64,000 bases of DNA, from positions 62,001 through 126,000 of the forward strand of contig CBDCLG010000011.1 in assembly GCA_965218625.1 (NCBI GenBank), given 5' to 3'. Each line of letters begins with the position of its first letter. Position 1 is the stretch's first letter. The translations under genes were made by a program, and so were the position numbers. The notes below the pieces were generated by a model that saw only the letters and a list, made by a program, of their open reading frames with translations, was not told where the DNA came from and did no database searches. Shown here one piece after another: positions 9,083-19,900 of the stretch. This DNA is from Bin5 sp965218625. Its GTDB lineage: Bacteria > Chloroflexota > Anaerolineae > Caldilineales > Caldilineaceae.

Positions 9083-10324
9083 ATGGAAAACGCACCTATT
9101 TTCGGCTGGGCACTTCTGTGGATCCTCTTCTGGGGCGCGCTCGGAGGCGTCGTCACCCCCCGAATCTACGCCCAAAAAGACAAGGAGATCTCTCAGGCCT
9201 CCTTCGGCGGCGCGGTCATCGGCGCCGCACTCGGGCCGCTCAGCCTCGTCCCCCTCTGGATCGCAACGCCCAGGATCACCAACCGGCTGATCGCCATCTC
9301 CATCGCCCTCGTCGTCGGCATCTTCGTCGTCGCCTTCGCCCTTGCCGACCCCGACAATCTCTGTGTCGCCAACGGCGGCTTCGTTATCTCTCAGCTCACC
9401 AACGGCATCGTTATCGGCATCATCTACGGTCTCATGGCCCTCGGCCTCACGTTGATATTTTCCATCCTTGGCGTCGTCAGCTTCGCCCACGGCGAGTTCT
9501 ACATGATCGGCGGCATGGTCACCTACTTCATGTCCGCCCGCTGGCTACCGGGCACTTCGCCATTGGTCTCCATTCTCGCCAGCTGCATCGTCACTTTCGC
9601 CATTGGCTACGTTTTCGAGCGCATCTTTCTGCGCCCGATGGGCAGCGGCCAGATCGAACGGCCGACCGAGTACGCCATCCTGGTTACCTTCGGCCTCGCC
9701 TTCTTCCTCCAATACTTCACCCAGGCCTTGACCTCCGCAGTGCCGGTCAAGGCACAGCGGTTCTTCCCCTTCCCACGCGCCGAGATCCCTGCCGACTCGG
9801 GTGTCCTGCTCAAAATGACGCCTGGAAATGTCACTTTATTTGACGCGATCTCCGTGCCAAATCCCCGCTTTACGGCCGCGGCGCTCGCCCTCATAATGCT
9901 GGCCGGTCTGCTCTGGTTCCTCTACCGTACCTGGGTCGGCAAAGCGTTGCGAGCCGTCAGCCAGGACAGGCAAGCCGCCGCCGTCACCGGCATCAATCCC
10001 GACACGATGAACACACTCGCCTTCAGCATGGGCGCAATGTTGGCAGGGCTTTCGGGGGCCTCACTCGTGCAGGTCTTTTCCTGGCTGCCCCAGGTCGGCA
10101 TTCCCGCCGCGGCCCGCTCCTTTGTCATCATCGTACTGGGCGGCATGGGCAGCCTGCCCGGCGCCTTCCTCGGCGGCCTCATCGTCGGCCTCGTCGAGGC
10201 CGCAGGCACCGGCTGCATCCCCGACGCTACCAGGGCCGCCGCCTACATTCCTGCCTACGGAATGGTGATCCTGACGCTTGTTCTCCTGTTGAAACCGACC
10301 GGCCTCTTTGGGCGCGAGCTATGA
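9083..10324 (+). CDS. livH: Branched-chain amino acid ABC transporter permease, LivH type
   Basis: 413-residue inner-membrane permease. The LivH core begins near residue 105 with FVISQLTNGIVIGIIYGLMALGLTLIF and the signature SFAHGEFYMIGG. The conserved cytoplasmic loop GKALRAVSQDRQAAAVTGIN and the terminal GRMGSLPGAF-like region (GGMGSLPGAFLGGLIVG) are present. About 100 extra N-terminal residues contain roughly three additional hydrophobic segments not found in the usual ~300-residue LivH. The stop overlaps the next start by 4 bp (ATGA), so the permeases are translationally coupled. Confidence 0.93.
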   Translation: MENAPIFGWALLWILFWGALGGVVTPRIYAQKDKEISQASFGGAVIGAALGPLSLVPLWIATPRITNRLIAISIALVVGIFVVAFALADPDNLCVANGGFVISQLTNGIVIGIIYGLMALGLTLIFSILGVVSFAHGEFYMIGGMVTYFMSARWLPGTSPLVSILASCIVTFAIGYVFERIFLRPMGSGQIERPTEYAILVTFGLAFFLQYFTQALTSAVPVKAQRFFPFPRAEIPADSGVLLKMTPGNVTLFDAISVPNPRFTAAALALIMLAGLLWFLYRTWVGKALRAVSQDRQAAAVTGINPDTMNTLAFSMGAMLAGLSGASLVQVFSWLPQVGIPAAARSFVIIVLGGMGSLPGAFLGGLIVGLVEAAGTGCIPDATRAAAYIPAYGMVILTLVLLLKPTGLFGREL

Positions 10325-11607
10325 ACCCTACCCTCATCTACCGCGTCGCAGGGTCCGTGGCCATCGTCGTACTCTTGGTTATCCCGCTGGCCTCCTCCGA
10401 GCTCGGCGGAATCGGGCCTCTCGTCCTCAGCAGCTACTTCATGCATCTCGCCATCACCGCCTTCTTCTACGCGGTCCTTGCCTCCAGCTGGTCACTGCTG
10501 GCAGGCTATGCCGGGCAGTTTTCCTTCGGACACATGGCCTTCATGGCCATCGGCGGCTACACGACCGGACTGATCGGCAAGTTCATCCGCTTTACGACCG
10601 CCCCGTCCGAACTCTGTACCGACATCCCTCTGCCCGGTAGCTGGTGGCTGGTCATCCTTAATATCCGCCGTGTCGGCACCATCGACGAGTCCTGCCTCGA
10701 CATGGCCAAGACCGAAACCCTCCCCAGTGGCACCGTTATCGTCTTCCCCCCCGTCTGGGCAAGCATTCTGATGGGGTTGATGATGGGGGCCGTTTTCGGA
10801 CTGCTCGTCGGCTGGCTCGTGCTCCGCCTGCGCAGCACCTATCTGGCGCTCTTCACCATCGGCTTCTCCGAAATCCTGAGAGCCGCGATCAGCGCCGAAA
10901 TACCCGTCACCGAGGGCCAGAGCGGGCTTGAATTGGCGCCGCTCTTTCCCGTCGGCATTCTCGGCTTCAGCTCGACCAGCAAAATCCCCACCTACTACGC
11001 CATGTTGGTGCTCTTCATCCTCGCCATGGCCCTGATGTCCTGGTTGGCAGCCTCCCGCTTCGGCCTCTTTGTGCGCGCCATCCGCGAGGACGAAGAAGCC
11101 GCGGCCGCGCTCGGCGTCAATATTGTCCGCTACAAGGTTCTCGTCTTCGTCATCACCAGCACCATCGCCGCCGCCGCCGGCGCGCTGCAGGCCCACTACA
11201 TCGGAATCATTACCCCCAATACCCTGATCATCCTGCAGATGTCGCTTGTCATCGCTATGGCCGTCATCGGCGGCCTCGAAAATATCTTCGCGGCCTCGGT
11301 CGGTGCAATTATCATCACCTTCCTCCTCGAACTGCTGCGCACGAGCGTATCCATCGGCCCCATCGAGATCGACATGACCTTGTGGCGCCTTGTCTTCTTC
11401 GGTATCCTCCTCATGCTGACGCTCCGTTTCCAGCGCAATGGCCTCCTCTTCCCAATCCTCGAACGCATCAACCGTGCCGGAGTCGCCGAGGAAACCGTCT
11501 CAATTCGCGTTGACGAGGAAGAACTCGATCCCGCGGAAGCCGATGAAGAAGAGATGAACGGCGCCGAACAGGAAGAGGCGAAGTCCAACCGGGAAGAAGG
11601 CGACTAA
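10321..11607 (+). CDS. livM: Branched-chain amino acid ABC transporter permease, LivM type
   Basis: 428-residue second permease subunit. LivM hallmarks are SWSLLAGYAGQFSFGHMAF near residue 60, LRSTYLALFTIGFSEILR mid-protein and GLFVRAIREDEEAAAALGVN in the coupling loop. Two odd features are an insertion of about 50 residues (around SELCTDIPLPGSWW to LPSGTVIVFPP) facing the outside, and a highly acidic C-terminal tail of about 35 residues (DEEELDPAEADEEE). It follows livH with a 4-bp overlap and is followed at once by the ATPase genes. Confidence 0.93.
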   Translation: MNPTLIYRVAGSVAIVVLLVIPLASSELGGIGPLVLSSYFMHLAITAFFYAVLASSWSLLAGYAGQFSFGHMAFMAIGGYTTGLIGKFIRFTTAPSELCTDIPLPGSWWLVILNIRRVGTIDESCLDMAKTETLPSGTVIVFPPVWASILMGLMMGAVFGLLVGWLVLRLRSTYLALFTIGFSEILRAAISAEIPVTEGQSGLELAPLFPVGILGFSSTSKIPTYYAMLVLFILAMALMSWLAASRFGLFVRAIREDEEAAAALGVNIVRYKVLVFVITSTIAAAAGALQAHYIGIITPNTLIILQMSLVIAMAVIGGLENIFAASVGAIIITFLLELLRTSVSIGPIEIDMTLWRLVFFGILLMLTLRFQRNGLLFPILERINRAGVAEETVSIRVDEEELDPAEADEEEMNGAEQEEAKSNREEGD

Positions 11608-11608
11608 G

Positions 11609-12334
11609 ATGCTGCAAATCAATGCCAACAACATCAACAAGAACTTCGGCGGGCTCGAAGTGCTCAAGGATGTCTCCTTCTCCGTCGAAGGGCCCGAGCT
11701 GATCGGCCTCATCGGACCCAACGGGGCCGGCAAAACAACGCTGACCAATATTCTCGACGGCGCGCTCAAACCCTCGAGCGGCACCGTCTACATGAACGGC
11801 GAGCGCATCGACACGCGGCCCCCGTACGGCGTCGCCAGGGCCGGGCTGGGGCGCACCTTCCAGGTAACGCGCGCCTTCCGCCGCATGACCGTGCTCGAGA
11901 ACCTGCTCATTCCAGCCATGGCCATGAACATGACCGCCCGCCAGCGCGACTTCGAAGAAAAGGCGCAGGAGGTGCTCGAGTTTCTCACCATCGCCCATCT
12001 GCGCAACGAGTACGCCCGCGCCCTCTCCGGGGGCCAGCAAAAGCTGCTCGAACTGGGCCGCCTCCTGATGCTCGACCCCAGCATGATCATCCTCGATGAA
12101 CCCTTCGCCGGCGTCCACCCCCGCCTCATGGAGGTGATCTACCGCTATATAACCGAGACGAACGCGCAAGGCAAAGCCTTTATCATCATCAGCCACGACA
12201 TGGACACGATTTTCACACTCAGCCGCAGGCTCCTGGTCCTGAATTACGGCGACCTCATCGCCGACGGCGACCCCGAGGCCGTGCGCGAAGACCCATTGGT
12301 CAAGGCCGCCTACCTCGGCGAGGAAGAAGAGTAA
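11609..12334 (+). CDS. livG: Branched-chain amino acid ABC transporter ATP-binding protein, LivG type
   Basis: 241-residue ATPase that energises the importer at the inner face of the membrane. It has Walker A GPNGAGKTT, signature LSGGQQKLLELGR, Walker B LDPSMIILDEPFAG and the H-loop ISHDMD. GRTFQVTRAFRRMTVLENLL is the LivG-type Q-loop region. The D-loop reads AGVHPRL instead of the common AGLNP. The start lies two bases after the livM stop and the stop overlaps livF by one base (TAATG). Confidence 0.94.
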   Translation: MLQINANNINKNFGGLEVLKDVSFSVEGPELIGLIGPNGAGKTTLTNILDGALKPSSGTVYMNGERIDTRPPYGVARAGLGRTFQVTRAFRRMTVLENLLIPAMAMNMTARQRDFEEKAQEVLEFLTIAHLRNEYARALSGGQQKLLELGRLLMLDPSMIILDEPFAGVHPRLMEVIYRYITETNAQGKAFIIISHDMDTIFTLSRRLLVLNYGDLIADGDPEAVREDPLVKAAYLGEEEE

Positions 12335-13038
12335 TGCTGGAAGTAAACGACCTCTACGTCGGCTATTACCGCGACCTGAACATCCTCCAGGGCGTCTCGC
12401 TTCAGGCCGAGGAAGGAAACATCACGACCATTCTCGGCGCAAATGGCGTTGGCAAATCTACGATGCTCAAGGCGGTCTACGGCTTCTTGCGGCCCAACCA
12501 GGGTCAGATCATGCTCAACGAAGAAGACATAATCGAGGTGCCCACCTACGAACGCATCAACATGGGCATCTCCTACATCCCCCAGCAGCCCGGCGTCTTC
12601 CGCTTCATGTCGGTCGAGGAAAACCTGGAGCTGGGCGGCTGGACTTTCAAGAACGACAAGCAACGCATCAAGCGCAAGCTGGACGAAAACTACGCGCGCT
12701 TCCCCGCCCTGAAACCGCGCCGCAAATCCAACGCCGGCGAGCTCTCCGGCGGAATGCAGCGCATGGTCGAAATCGGGCGCACGCTCATGACCGATCCCAA
12801 ACTGATCCTCGTCGATGAACCGACGGCCGGCCTTGCCAAGCTGCTTTCGGAAGAGGTCTACCAGATGCTCGTCGACCTGCGTGATCGCGACGGACTGACG
12901 ATCCTGCTCGTCGACCAGGAAATTCGCGAGGCCCTCAAAATCGCCGACTACGTCTATGTGCTCGAACTGGGCCGCAACAAGTTTCAGGGCCCCGCCGCAG
13001 ACTTTACCGATCTCGAAAAGGCGTTCTGGGTCGGTTAG
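12334..13038 (+). CDS. livF: Branched-chain amino acid ABC transporter ATP-binding protein, LivF type
   Basis: 234-residue second ATPase. The Walker A loop is GANGVGKST, the signature LSGGMQRMVEIGR and Walker B PKLILVDEPTAGLA. The H-loop carries Gln rather than His (LLVDQEIREAL), a variation common in LivF proteins. Short length and the ERINMGISYIPQQ segment are typical. It completes a six-gene importer (two receptors, two permeases, two ATPases). Confidence 0.94.
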   Translation: MLEVNDLYVGYYRDLNILQGVSLQAEEGNITTILGANGVGKSTMLKAVYGFLRPNQGQIMLNEEDIIEVPTYERINMGISYIPQQPGVFRFMSVEENLELGGWTFKNDKQRIKRKLDENYARFPALKPRRKSNAGELSGGMQRMVEIGRTLMTDPKLILVDEPTAGLAKLLSEEVYQMLVDLRDRDGLTILLVDQEIREALKIADYVYVLELGRNKFQGPAADFTDLEKAFWVG

Positions 13039-13077
13039 ACTGCCTGATTCGCTTTCCGCTACCTTCGATTACCCTCC

Positions 13078-14370
13078 GTGGCTTTCTCGCTCTCTTCTTC
13101 TTTGGGCGATCAGCTGGATCAGTCGCCCACTCTTCTCATCAACGAACGCGTGCGGCAGCTGTGGGAAGCCGGCGAAACGGTCTACCACCTCGGCTTCGGC
13201 GAGTCCCGCTTTCCCGCGCACCCGAAGATCCTCCGCGCCCTGGCCGACAACGCGAACTGCCGCAGCTACCTGCCCGCTGCCGGCATCCCTGAGCTGCGCC
13301 GTGCAGTCGCCGCCTTTCATTCCCGGCAGCTGGGCCAAAATGTCGATGCCGAACAGGTAATCGTGGGCCCCGGCAGTAAAGCCCTCCTCTTCGCCTTCCA
13401 GATGGCAGCGGCCGGCGCCACCGTTCTGCCCACGCCCTCCTGGGTCAGCTACGGCCCCCAGGCCCGGCTGATCGGCCGTCCCGTCCTCCGCATTCCCTCC
13501 GGCCCGCACGACGGGCACCGTCTGCATCCCGCCAAGCTGCATGAACTCTTGCGCCAGTCCCCGCACGACCACCACCTGCTCATCCTGAACAGCCCCAACA
13601 ACCCGACCGGCGGCATGCTCGAACCGGCACTTCTCCAAGAGATCGCCGCCATCTGCCGCAGGCAGAACATACTGGTCCTCTCGGATGAGATCTACGCGCT
13701 GACCGCCTACGGGCGCGACCACGTCTCGATCAGCAGCTACTACCCCGAAGGCACCGTCGTTCTCGGCGGCATGAGCAAGCATCTCTCGCTTGGAGGCTGG
13801 CGGCTGGGCACGGCAATCGTCCCGCCGGGCGAGAACGGCCGGCAGTTGCATCAGGCCGTCGCCAGAATTGGCAGCGAACTCTGGTCAACGCCCTCGGCCC
13901 CGATCCAGGTTGCGGCCGTAACTGCCTACGGCAACGACCCCGAGCTCGCCGCTTACATCGACCGCTGCACCCGCCTCCACGCCGCCCGCACCCGCTACCT
14001 CTGGCGCGGCCTCTCCGAGCTGGACGTGCAGTGCCCCGAGCCGATGGGCGGCTTCTACCTATACCCGAATTTCGATCACTGGCGCGGTCCGCTGGCCGGC
14101 AAAGGCGTTCACACCTCCAATGGCCTGGCCCGCTTCCTGCTGGAAATATGCCAGATCGCAACCCTGCCCGCTACCGACTTCGGCGCGCCCGAGCAGGAGC
14201 TCTCTCTCCGCCTCTCAACCAGTTACATCGACTTGGAGACCGACGAAAAGGCCGCCGCCGTGATGGCGCTGGCGGAAGGACCGGTCAACGAGGAAGCGCT
14301 CATGCGCCATCACCATCCCGGCATGAACGAACTCCTTGCCCGCTTTCGCGGCCTTCTTTCGAGCCTTTGA
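13078..14370 (+). CDS. PLP-dependent aminotransferase, class I/II
   Basis: 430-residue fold-type-I aminotransferase. NSPNNPTGG (about residue 180), LSDEIYALTAYG and the PLP-lysine region GGMSKHLSLGGWRLG are all in order. Gly-Phe-Gly-Glu-Ser (GFGESRFPAHP) replaces the more usual GEPDF substrate loop. The start is GTG, 39 bp after livF, so it probably belongs to the importer transcription unit and acts on the imported amino compound. The substrate is not identifiable. Confidence 0.88.
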   Translation: MAFSLSSSLGDQLDQSPTLLINERVRQLWEAGETVYHLGFGESRFPAHPKILRALADNANCRSYLPAAGIPELRRAVAAFHSRQLGQNVDAEQVIVGPGSKALLFAFQMAAAGATVLPTPSWVSYGPQARLIGRPVLRIPSGPHDGHRLHPAKLHELLRQSPHDHHLLILNSPNNPTGGMLEPALLQEIAAICRRQNILVLSDEIYALTAYGRDHVSISSYYPEGTVVLGGMSKHLSLGGWRLGTAIVPPGENGRQLHQAVARIGSELWSTPSAPIQVAAVTAYGNDPELAAYIDRCTRLHAARTRYLWRGLSELDVQCPEPMGGFYLYPNFDHWRGPLAGKGVHTSNGLARFLLEICQIATLPATDFGAPEQELSLRLSTSYIDLETDEKAAAVMALAEGPVNEEALMRHHHPGMNELLARFRGLLSSL

Positions 14371-14484
14371 TTTCTTGTCCCGCGTGTCTTCGGAGCGGGC
14401 CACTGCCGCTCCAAGGCCGCTCATCCAACCCGCTACCACAAAGAGATCCCATCTGCGCCCGTCCCATCGTAGGGGATTCGTCCC

Positions 14485-15429
14485 ATGACACTTGCACAAC
14501 CGCATGAAGTCCAACGCGTTGCCGTTGTTGGGGCCGGCACCATCGGCGCAAGCTGGGCAGCCTACTTTCTGGCCCAGGCGCTCGATGTCCTGGTCGTGGA
14601 TCCGGTCCGGGCTGAGTCCGACCTCCGCTGTGATATAGCCGAGGCCTGGCCTGTGCTGGAGAGGATGGGCCTGGCCCCGGGCGCCGACCCGGCTCGCCTC
14701 CGCTTCTCAGCGGAAGTCGACAATGCTCTCTCCGCAGCCGACTTCATCCAGGAAAACGTGCCGGAAAGATTGGCCGTCAAACGGGAAACCCTGCGCGCCC
14801 TGGAAGAAGTGGTCCGCCCCGAGGTCGTCGTCAGCAGCAGCACCTCCTCATTTCTGGCTTCCGCGATACAGGCTGAAGCCGCCCATCCCGGACGCGTCCT
14901 CGTCGGCCATCCCTTCAACCCGCCCCATATCATCCCGCTCGTCGAGGTGGCCGGCGGAGAACTGACCTCACGCCAGGCGCTGGAATGGACGGTCGACTTC
15001 TACCGCGTGATCGGCAAGGCGCCGGTCCTCCTGAAGAAGGAAGCAGTCGGTCACCTCGCCAACCGGCTGACCGCCGCGCTCTTCCGCGAAGCGGTCCACC
15101 TGGTTGCAGAAGGCTATGCCACCGTCGAAGACATAGACGAAGTCATCACCAGCGGCCCGGGACTGCGCTGGGCCCTCCAGGGACCGTTCGCCACCTACCA
15201 CCTCGCGGGCGGCCGCGGCGGCATCGCCCACTACATGCGCCACATCGGCCCTACCCAGCAAGACCGCTGGCAGACGCTCGGAAACCCACGCCTCGACGAG
15301 GATCTCTCCGCCCTCATCGTCCGCAGCGTGGAAGCGATGCTGGCCCACACCTCGCCCGCCCAGCTGGCCGGTATGCGCGACGAGGGGCTGTTGGAGCTGC
15401 TGCAAATGAAGAGCGGCCAGCAGTCGTGA
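14485..15429 (+). CDS. 3-hydroxyacyl-CoA dehydrogenase family protein (carnitine-dehydrogenase-like)
   Basis: 314-residue NAD-dependent dehydrogenase. The N-terminal Rossmann motif is GAGTIGASWAAYFLAQ, followed by ADFIQENVPERLAVKRE and the family triad region SSSTSSFLASAIQ and GHPFNPPHIIPLVE. The 3HCDH C-terminal helical domain follows (LANRLTAALFREAVHL and ITSGPGLRWALQGPF). The short single-domain form resembles L-carnitine and L-gulonate 3-dehydrogenases more than the fatty-acid oxidation multienzyme. It sits between two aminotransferases. Confidence 0.87.
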   Translation: MTLAQPHEVQRVAVVGAGTIGASWAAYFLAQALDVLVVDPVRAESDLRCDIAEAWPVLERMGLAPGADPARLRFSAEVDNALSAADFIQENVPERLAVKRETLRALEEVVRPEVVVSSSTSSFLASAIQAEAAHPGRVLVGHPFNPPHIIPLVEVAGGELTSRQALEWTVDFYRVIGKAPVLLKKEAVGHLANRLTAALFREAVHLVAEGYATVEDIDEVITSGPGLRWALQGPFATYHLAGGRGGIAHYMRHIGPTQQDRWQTLGNPRLDEDLSALIVRSVEAMLAHTSPAQLAGMRDEGLLELLQMKSGQQS

Positions 15430-15712
15430 CCGCCGGCAGTCGTGAAGGCCCGCGGCCGGGGGCTTGGCGCCGGCTGGACTTGTGCTGTTTAGCTTCGCGC
15501 GGGTCGCTGGCAACGTCCTTCCCCTACTCCCCGCGTACGAGACCGATCCGAACGAGCGCCATTATGTGCGAAATGTGTGCCCTCAGACTAAGGTGTGAGG
15601 CTGCTTGGCCTGTTCCTCCTTTTCCCCGCGGGCGAAGCCCCAAATCATTGCATGCCGTACCAAGTTCGAGTAGAATTCCCGCGTTGTTTCGGTACCCTTT
15701 ACTAGGCAGCAG

Positions 15713-16900
15713 GTGAGGCGGCCCGTGTATCCTGCGACTCGCACAACCAACTTCAACCAGTCGATGATCCGCGAGATGACAAGGCTGGCCATGCGGCACG
15801 ACGCCGTCAACATGAGCCAGGGCTTCCCTGATTTCGATCCACCGGAAGTGATCGTCAACGCGGCCGTGGAGGCCATCCGCGGCGCGGCCAATCAGTACAC
15901 AGTCACCTGGGGCTACCCGCCCCTGCGCAGCGTGCTGGCGCGCCAGTATACCGAGCAGCTCGGGTGGACTGTCGACCCGGACGTCCACGTCTGCGTTGTC
16001 TGCGGGGTAACCGAAGGCATTACCACTGCGCTGCTGGCCCTGCTCAACCCCGGCGACGAGCTGCTAATCCTCGAACCCGGCCACGAAAACTTCCGCCCGT
16101 CCGCGCTGCTGGCGGACGCCGCGGCCGTTCCGGTCGTGCTTGAGGCCCCGGACTACCGCATCGACCCGGACCGCCTGGAAGCTGCCGTAACCGCCCGCAC
16201 GCGCGCCCTGCTTCTCAACACGCCCCACAACCCGACCGGCCGCGTCTTCGAACGCGACGAACTCGATGCGTTGACCGAGTTCGTCAACCGCCATGATCTC
16301 ATCCTCATCACCGACGAGATCTACGACCGCATTCTCTACGATGGCCGCAAGCACGTCTCGCCCGGCAGCCTGGACGGCCTGGTGGAGCGCACGGTGACTA
16401 TCGGCGGGCTGGGCAAGAGTTTCGCCGTTACCGGCTGGCGGTTGGGCTACGTGATCGCCCGCGAGCCGCTCTCATCCGCCATCCGCGCCGTCCACGACTA
16501 CTCGACGATCTGCGCGCCCACACCGCTGCAGGCCGCCGCAGCCGTCGCCCTCGATCAGCCGACCGATTACTGGGCACAGATGCGCGAGGAGTACGGCGAA
16601 CGGCGCGAACTGATAATGGAGATCCTCGGCCGCGCCGGTTTCAGCGCCATCCGGCCGCAGGGCTCCTATTACACGATGGCCGACTACCGCAACATCGATG
16701 CTCCGCAGGCTGCATGGGACTCGCACCGCTTCGCCCGCTGGCTGACAACGGACGTTGGCGTGGCCGTCGTCGCCGGCATCAACTTCTACACCGTGGACAG
16801 GGAAAAGTACGGAGAGGGCTTCGTGCGATTTGCCTTCGCCAAGCGGCTCGAAACGCTGCGCGAGGCGAGCAGACGCCTGTCAGCGATTGGGGCAGGATAA
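15713..16900 (+). CDS. PLP-dependent aminotransferase, class I/II (AspC/kynurenine-type)
   Basis: 395-residue aminotransferase. The substrate loop reads NMSQGFPDFDPPE near residue 38, a strong match to the aspartate/kynurenine aminotransferase subgroup. NTPHNPTGRVF, ITDEIYDRILYDG and the PLP-lysine motif GGLGKSFAVTGWRLGY follow, and GINFYTVDREKYGEGFVRFAFAK closes the protein. The start is GTG with AGCAGG just upstream. It runs convergently toward the large membrane-protein gene. Confidence 0.9.
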   Translation: MRRPVYPATRTTNFNQSMIREMTRLAMRHDAVNMSQGFPDFDPPEVIVNAAVEAIRGAANQYTVTWGYPPLRSVLARQYTEQLGWTVDPDVHVCVVCGVTEGITTALLALLNPGDELLILEPGHENFRPSALLADAAAVPVVLEAPDYRIDPDRLEAAVTARTRALLLNTPHNPTGRVFERDELDALTEFVNRHDLILITDEIYDRILYDGRKHVSPGSLDGLVERTVTIGGLGKSFAVTGWRLGYVIAREPLSSAIRAVHDYSTICAPTPLQAAAAVALDQPTDYWAQMREEYGERRELIMEILGRAGFSAIRPQGSYYTMADYRNIDAPQAAWDSHRFARWLTTDVGVAVVAGINFYTVDREKYGEGFVRFAFAKRLETLREASRRLSAIGAG

Positions 16901-16993
16901 CCTTCGAACCACTTGCAACGGCCGGCGATCTCCCAGGAGACGCGGGCCTTTCTTCTGCCCCTTCGCCCAGATTAGAAATGGCAAAAGCCCGCC

Positions 16994-19900
16994 TCATTCC
17001 TCTTGCCCAGGCGCCGGAAAAGAGACCAAATCAATAGAGTCCTCGCCCGATTCGGTCACGATCCTGGGCGCGCCCTCTACCGTGACGTCGTAAAGCCCGC
17101 CGACCAGGCGCAGCGGTCCGGGCGGCATTTGCGCAGGTACCTCTATGGCGGCGCTGATCGTGTGCGGCGAGTGGTCCATGCGCAGCTCCGGGTCCCACTG
17201 TGCGATCAGGCGCCCCGACCCGTCAAGGAGATGCAGGAAGGCTTTCTCGCCTCCGGTTAACTCTTCCAGATCTCCGCTAAACTCCAGGTGGACCACCAAC
17301 ATGCCGCCCGCCGGCGGGAGTTCCGGCTCGACCTGAACGCGGTTTAGCGTCAGCCCGTTTTCATATGGGATCTCCAGCGATTGCCACAGGTCTGGATCGG
17401 GGCGAGAGAAGAGATAAAGAGTCCAGTTGTCAATGGTAGTCGCGGCTGCAAGTTCGTAGTGCCTGGACAGCGCTTCCAACGCGATAGAGCCAAGATTATC
17501 CTGGTCTTCCGTAGGTAGGGGGAGCAGAATCCTCTTCATCCCTCTGTTTGGAAGGTTATCCACGCCGGCAAGAGCGCCTTCAACAGACACAGGCTGACTC
17601 ACACTAGATGGCGTAAACGCACGAGTATGATAGTAGAGAATAGTTGGGTCAGTAAAGAAATGCAGAGAGGTCTCTACTTCCGCAGGCGAGAGACCCTTCC
17701 CCCACTCTTCTATCATACCGGCCAGCTGGCGCAGTCCCCTCGATTTGCTGAACGACGGATCGAAGAAATGGTTCCTCAGGCTAAACAGATTCCCGGCAAT
17801 GAAGAGGCAGATCAGACCAGCCACTGCTACACGCCCCAGGGAGATCTTCCTCAGGGCTGTTGGGCCATCTGCTGAGGGGTCTGCGGTCCAAATACGCCAC
17901 CTCCAGCCCAGCCACTTTTCGACGCTCTGTCCGGCAGCAGCCACTCCCAGGGCCAGGAGAAGGACGAATGGAGTAAGCGCCTCGACAGCAGACTGTTCAC
18001 TGAGAAAGCGTACGGACCCGCTGAAGAACCCGACCGCCAGCAGCGGAATCATCAGGTAGAGCAGCAACAGGACTACTTCGCAGTAGCCTGCGGATGTGGG
18101 TTTGGACTCAGCAGTATCTTTGGCGCCATGAGTTTTGTCATTTCTTTCATTTGGCTCAACTGGAGAAGACAGGTCTGTCGCGTCCCGTCGGCAGGAGAAT
18201 GCCGCCCAGACGCCCGCTGCGATAACTGCAACGGACAGAATAGCTGCGTCCACCTGCCAGATCTTGTGAGGTACGCTGCTTCCAAGGGCCAGCATACCAA
18301 ACAGACGCTGGAGCATTATGAGAGGGGCATACGCATCGGGGATGGCGCCTTCGACAAGCGTGGGCCACGACAATGAAAGCCAGGGAAAGGCAAGTAAACC
18401 TATTGTCACCTGCGTCGAAAACCACCGCTTGGCTGAGATGCGCGGTACGGGTGCGTCGGACCTTCTTGACCGCAAGCTTACTTTGCGGACAAAAAGGAAT
18501 AAGGCGTACATATTTTGGACGAGAAGAATCAGGACCATATTGAAGTTGGTGTACATGCCAGCAACTGTGCAGAAGAGATATCCGGCCTGAGACAAGCTTC
18601 CGCCCGTATTCGTGACAAGCCTCAGGGCAAGAGTCGTGCTGGCGGTAGTGAGCGCGAGACTCAAGGCAATTGCCAGCGCATCCTGGCTGTGCCAGTTTGC
18701 GAAAGCGCTGATTGCCATAAAGAAGCTGCCCATCAGGGCAACGGGAGGTGACAGGCGGAGTTGGCGGGCCAGACCGAAGGCCAGTGGGATCGCGGCTGTG
18801 CCTGCCAAAGCGCCGATGGACCGCAGTGCAAACTCGCTTCCTCCGGTCATCTGATACCAGTAGTCCTGCACAATGATGCTGCCTGCGAGATGTGGTTCGC
18901 GCATGTCCAGGACCACCTCTACAAAATCGAAAAAGAGATCAAAACCGTAGAAGTGTCTGTTTGCTTCGGCAATACTCAGCTCCTGGTTTCCAAGTTTGAA
19001 CAAGCGAAGCGCAAAGCCCAGCAGTACAATCGGCAGTAGGACAAAATGCCAGATACTGGTCATTGGTTTCTGGCTGCCTGCCACGAATGTCCCCTCACTA
19101 ATCAGCGGCTCAGATGAGTACGTATTCCCTTCCTTCGCGCGGCCTCCCGTCATCGCGGCCCTGACCTCTCCTCCCCATGCCCGGCAAAAGCTCTTGACGG
19201 CGTAGCCCACCCGCGCCAGCCCCCTCCTAATGTTGCCGCGCAGTGCGAACAGCAGGGCCACCCACGCGACACCGCTGATCACCAGCCCCCAGCGAATGCT
19301 GTCGGGGCGATAGCGAAGGTCCAAAGTGCCGGATCCGGCCGGTAAGGGAATGCCCAGAAATGCATTGTGGGCCCGCACGATGGGAAGCTCCTGGCTGGAA
19401 GCCTGGCCGGCAGCATCCGTCCAACGTGCCTGCCAACCGGGCAGCCAGTTTTCGCTCACGAAGAGCAGGCCATCCTGGTCGCTCTCGATTTCGAACTTCA
19501 AGTGCGCCGTCCCGACCTGCTCGGCGCGCAGCGAGGCCGAACCGCCGCTCCCAAGCGTCAGACTGTCGCCGTTCCAGTTGGGCCCCAGAATGTCAGCGTC
19601 GGACTCCGCGACGAGGATCACCTCCTTTGGGTCAAAGTATGGGTCTGCCAGGAGGCCGGGGGCGTCCCTGTCGGCCACATTCCTCAGCGCCTCCTGCGCC
19701 CACCACCAGCGCGGCGATACGGCTTCCAGCCTGTGGATGCGGTTGGACTCTCCTTCGGCCGGGAATTCCTCCAACATCTGGCTGGCCACGGGCAGTTCCT
19801 CCCGCCAGGTCAGCACGGTCCCCACACCGGTCAACTCCCACAGACGGTGCAGCGGAAAGTCGTGGAACAGCGAATCGTAGTAGAAGAGACGCATGGGGCT

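Noticed and set aside
16942..16992. Hairpin GCGGGC / GCCCGC between convergent genes as bidirectional terminator
   Set aside because: Only six certain pairs around a 39-base loop; too weak to call.
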